Source: Saprospiraceae bacterium
Lineage (GTDB): Bacteria > Bacteroidota > Bacteroidia > Chitinophagales > Saprospiraceae
Direction of reading: 5' to 3'
Assembly: GCA_027031145.1 (NCBI GenBank)
Contig: JALVEG010000110.1
Span: 1-15,315 of the forward strand
Length of the DNA stretch: 15,315 bases
Part shown: positions 13,231 through 15,315 of the stretch, piece after piece
Position numbering within the stretch: the stretch's first letter is position 1
How the letters are laid out: each line of letters opens with the position of its first letter
The notes under the pieces: model-generated
The model's input: only the letters and a program-made list of their open reading frames with translations
What the model was told of the DNA's origin: nothing
The model's database searches: none
Made by a program: the position numbers and the translations under genes

Positions 13231-15315
13231 ATGAAACATTTTTTTTCATTTAAACCATTTGTCCTTTTTTTAGGGATAATATTGTATTCATCATTTTCTT
13301 TTTCACAATCTGCCATAGTAGATTTGAATGTTGACAAGATATATAATGAATTATCATTATTGAGAAATACTAATGATGCAAAACCTGTATCTTTACCCAT
13401 GCCTGACGGGAAATATATAAAGTTTATTGCAAAAGAGAATAATACAATATCAGGTGAATTTAGAGTAGAATATCCTGATATTTTGTCATTTGATATTGTC
13501 GGAGTTGATAATCCGTTATTGCAAGGGGCTTTAACTATTACAAAAGATAAAATGTATGCTTCTATTCTTTCCGAAGACGGATTAATAGGTATATGGCCGT
13601 CAAAGAGTAGAGAAAGGGGTAAGTATAAAGTTTATATTGGAAATGACGATCCTGAATCCGGTAATATTCCAATGGTTTGTTCTTCAGACAATAGTGAAGA
13701 AAGAGATATTCTTAATATTAAGGATCAGGATAATTTTTCTTACAGAACATCCGGTTCAAATGGGGAAGTGTTAAGAACATACAGGTTGGTTTTGGTATGT
13801 ACAGGGGAGTTTTATCAGGCAAACGGCAATTCCAACGGGGCTGTAAACAGTCTTATTACAGCAGTTGTGAACGGCTGGAATGTTATTTTAAAAAATAATC
13901 TTTCTATTAAATTCATTTTGTCAAGATCTCCCTATTTGTATAAAAACAAGAATACTGACCCTTTTATCCCTGATGGAGACGGTGGAAAATCGAGAACAAC
14001 GCAGGCTGTGAATGCCATAAATTCAAAATTTAATAAAGCGGTATATGATATAGGACATGTTTTGCACAATCATAGTGTTCAGATGGATCCAAATGGTAAA
14101 TGGGAGAATGGAGGGTTAGCGGCACTGGGAGTGGTTTGTAGTGATAGTAAATATTATGGTTCTGACGGTGGTCCGAGAAAGGCTGCCGGATGGAGTGGCT
14201 CTTATGATAACCAGGCTAACAGCTATATAGGTTTATCCGTTCATGAAGTCGGACATCAGTTTAATATGACTCATACTTTCAACGGCACAGGTGAATCCTG
14301 TACGGACAATATCTCTGATGTTTCAGCTTATGAAATTGGAAGTGGGACTACTTTAATGTCATACAACGGGATATGTTCCGATGCACAAAATATACCGTCA
14401 TACGGTACGGAAGATGATTATTATCATATAAATAGTATTGAAAGGGCTCTATCATATATCAATACTTATGCATTATGTTCTACCGTGGATAGTACCGGCA
14501 ATCATGCTCCTGAAGTAGAAGCCGGTAATTCATATACCATACCAAAAGGAACTCCGTTTTATCTAATGGGCGAAGCTTCTGATATTGATGGAGATCAACT
14601 GACTTATTGCTGGGAGGAATATGATGAAGACGGAACAGGTCATCCAACTCAGGGTATGATAGGCGCAAGTGCTGCCAATAGTACAAAAGCTCCGTTGTTC
14701 AGGTCTTATGCACCAACAACGGATCCCGTAAGATATTTTCCAAATAAGAATTTCATATTGGACGGGCAAAACAGGAATGTGGCTTTTGAAGCTCTGCCAA
14801 ATGTTACCAGAACATTAAATTTTAAATTAACTGTTCGGGACAACTTTTATGGCGGGGGAGGAGTAGCCTGGGATGAAATGCAGGTTTCCGTGACAAGTGG
14901 ATCAGGACCATTTGTGATAACATCACAAAATTCCAATACCGGTCTTACTGCTAATGGCTTAAATACGTTTGATCTGAAATGGAATGTAGCGAATACAAAT
15001 AAATCTCCTGTTAATTGTAATGAAGTAGAAGTATATTTTTCAGTGGATGGAGGAAAATCATTTCCTTATTTTTTGGGAAAAACCCAAAACGACGGAAGTG
15101 TGTCTCTGTTGGTGCCCAATCTTCCTACAAATCAGGGAAGGATTATGCTTAAAGCATCCGGCAATATCTTTTTTGATATAAATAATAAGGATATAATAAT
15201 AGAATCTACTTGTGAAGCAGTTGGTACTTCTTTTGTTCCCGATACAAATGTTGTTGGAGAAAATAATGGTGAAATTGACGAGAGACTTAATCTTCCTCTG
15301 GAACCTGTTTATGGT
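13231..15315 (+). CDS. Secreted reprolysin-like (M12B-type) zinc metalloprotease, C-terminus outside window
   Basis: The frame is open for 695 codons to the right edge. Residues 1-26 are a signal peptide (MKHFFSFKPF ... SFSQ). A propeptide-like region (about 28-170) precedes the catalytic domain, which starts near 182 (RTYRLVLVCTGEFYQ). Motifs in order are YDIGHVLHNH, GGLAALGVVC, the zinc site HEVGHQFNMTH (338-348; ligands H338, H342, H348, base E339), and the Met-turn TLMSYNGIC (M376). A Cys-containing end (YINTYALC) and a beta-sandwich region with SDIDGDQLTYCWEE and LNFKLTVRDN, as in Ig-like/PKD-type modules, follow. This order is that of large Bacteroidota reprolysins, often type IX secretion substrates, but the C-terminal sorting domain is not in view. 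The metzincin HExxHxxG Gly is Asn here. The ATG at 13231 immediately precedes the signal peptide. Confidence 0.9.
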   Translation, partial: MKHFFSFKPFVLFLGIILYSSFSFSQSAIVDLNVDKIYNELSLLRNTNDAKPVSLPMPDGKYIKFIAKENNTISGEFRVEYPDILSFDIVGVDNPLLQGALTITKDKMYASILSEDGLIGIWPSKSRERGKYKVYIGNDDPESGNIPMVCSSDNSEERDILNIKDQDNFSYRTSGSNGEVLRTYRLVLVCTGEFYQANGNSNGAVNSLITAVVNGWNVILKNNLSIKFILSRSPYLYKNKNTDPFIPDGDGGKSRTTQAVNAINSKFNKAVYDIGHVLHNHSVQMDPNGKWENGGLAALGVVCSDSKYYGSDGGPRKAAGWSGSYDNQANSYIGLSVHEVGHQFNMTHTFNGTGESCTDNISDVSAYEIGSGTTLMSYNGICSDAQNIPSYGTEDDYYHINSIERALSYINTYALCSTVDSTGNHAPEVEAGNSYTIPKGTPFYLMGEASDIDGDQLTYCWEEYDEDGTGHPTQGMIGASAANSTKAPLFRSYAPTTDPVRYFPNKNFILDGQNRNVAFEALPNVTRTLNFKLTVRDNFYGGGGVAWDEMQVSVTSGSGPFVITSQNSNTGLTANGLNTFDLKWNVANTNKSPVNCNEVEVYFSVDGGKSFPYFLGKTQNDGSVSLLVPNLPTNQGRIMLKASGNIFFDINNKDIIIESTCEAVGTSFVPDTNVVGENNGEIDERLNLPLEPVYG

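Noticed and set aside
1..15315. CRISPR arrays, tRNA or rRNA genes, prophage or transposase genes
   Set aside because: No regularly spaced identical repeats, cloverleaf-like structures or recognisable mobile-element proteins were found on reading both strands; a dedicated RNA search could not be run.

Overview
The window is AT-rich chromosomal DNA that looks like a member of the Bacteroidota. The evidence is a set of promoter-like sites of the Bacteroidota type (TTG/TTTG, about 20 bp, TAnnTTTG), proteins typical of that phylum (a short ComEC, a membrane-anchored ComEA-like helix-hairpin-helix protein, an OmpA protein paired with a two-repeat helix-hairpin-helix protein, a LysM/RlpA-like fusion, an M12B-type reprolysin), and kdsB, which implies lipopolysaccharide. 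I cannot name the genus. No tRNA, rRNA, CRISPR array, transposase or phage gene is visible, so this is mostly ordinary chromosome with a few structured intergenic stretches.

Layout. Positions 1-2424 (minus) carry comEC and the 5' part of a ComEA-like gene, translationally overlapped, behind a good promoter at 2496-2527. Positions 2836-4653 (plus) carry an OmpA-family gene and a membrane-anchored helix-hairpin-helix gene, closed by a strong terminator at 4679-4712. Positions 4728-5138 hold inverted-repeat sequences of a dispersed-repeat type. A DRE-TIM (HMG-CoA-lyase-like) enzyme follows on the minus strand, then two exported proteins on the plus strand: a small beta-barrel candidate and a YncE-like lipoprotein. 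kdsB (minus) diverges from a LysM/DPBB gene followed 6 bp later by ychF (plus). Convergent to ychF is a three-gene minus-strand operon: SPFH/band-7 protein, two-TM membrane protein, ribbon-helix-helix protein. The window ends inside a large secreted zinc metalloprotease gene starting at 13231.

How parts work together. ComEC and the ComEA-like protein form the inner-membrane and periplasmic DNA-uptake pair. The OmpA, LysM/DPBB, beta-barrel, lipoprotein and KdsB products all serve the cell envelope.

The two most interesting observations are at the DNA level. First, the SPFH-operon promoter contains three 11-bp tandem units beginning GATATTA, overlapping the -7 box; 11-bp phasing is the spacing Arc-type ribbon-helix-helix repressors use, and the operon encodes such a protein. 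Second, a 38-bp motif containing a CTAC-N4-GTAG dyad lies just upstream of two unrelated exported-protein genes (6294-6331 and 13168-13205), with a weaker relative upstream of the OmpA gene (2770-2796), suggesting a shared regulatory element or a small dispersed repeat.
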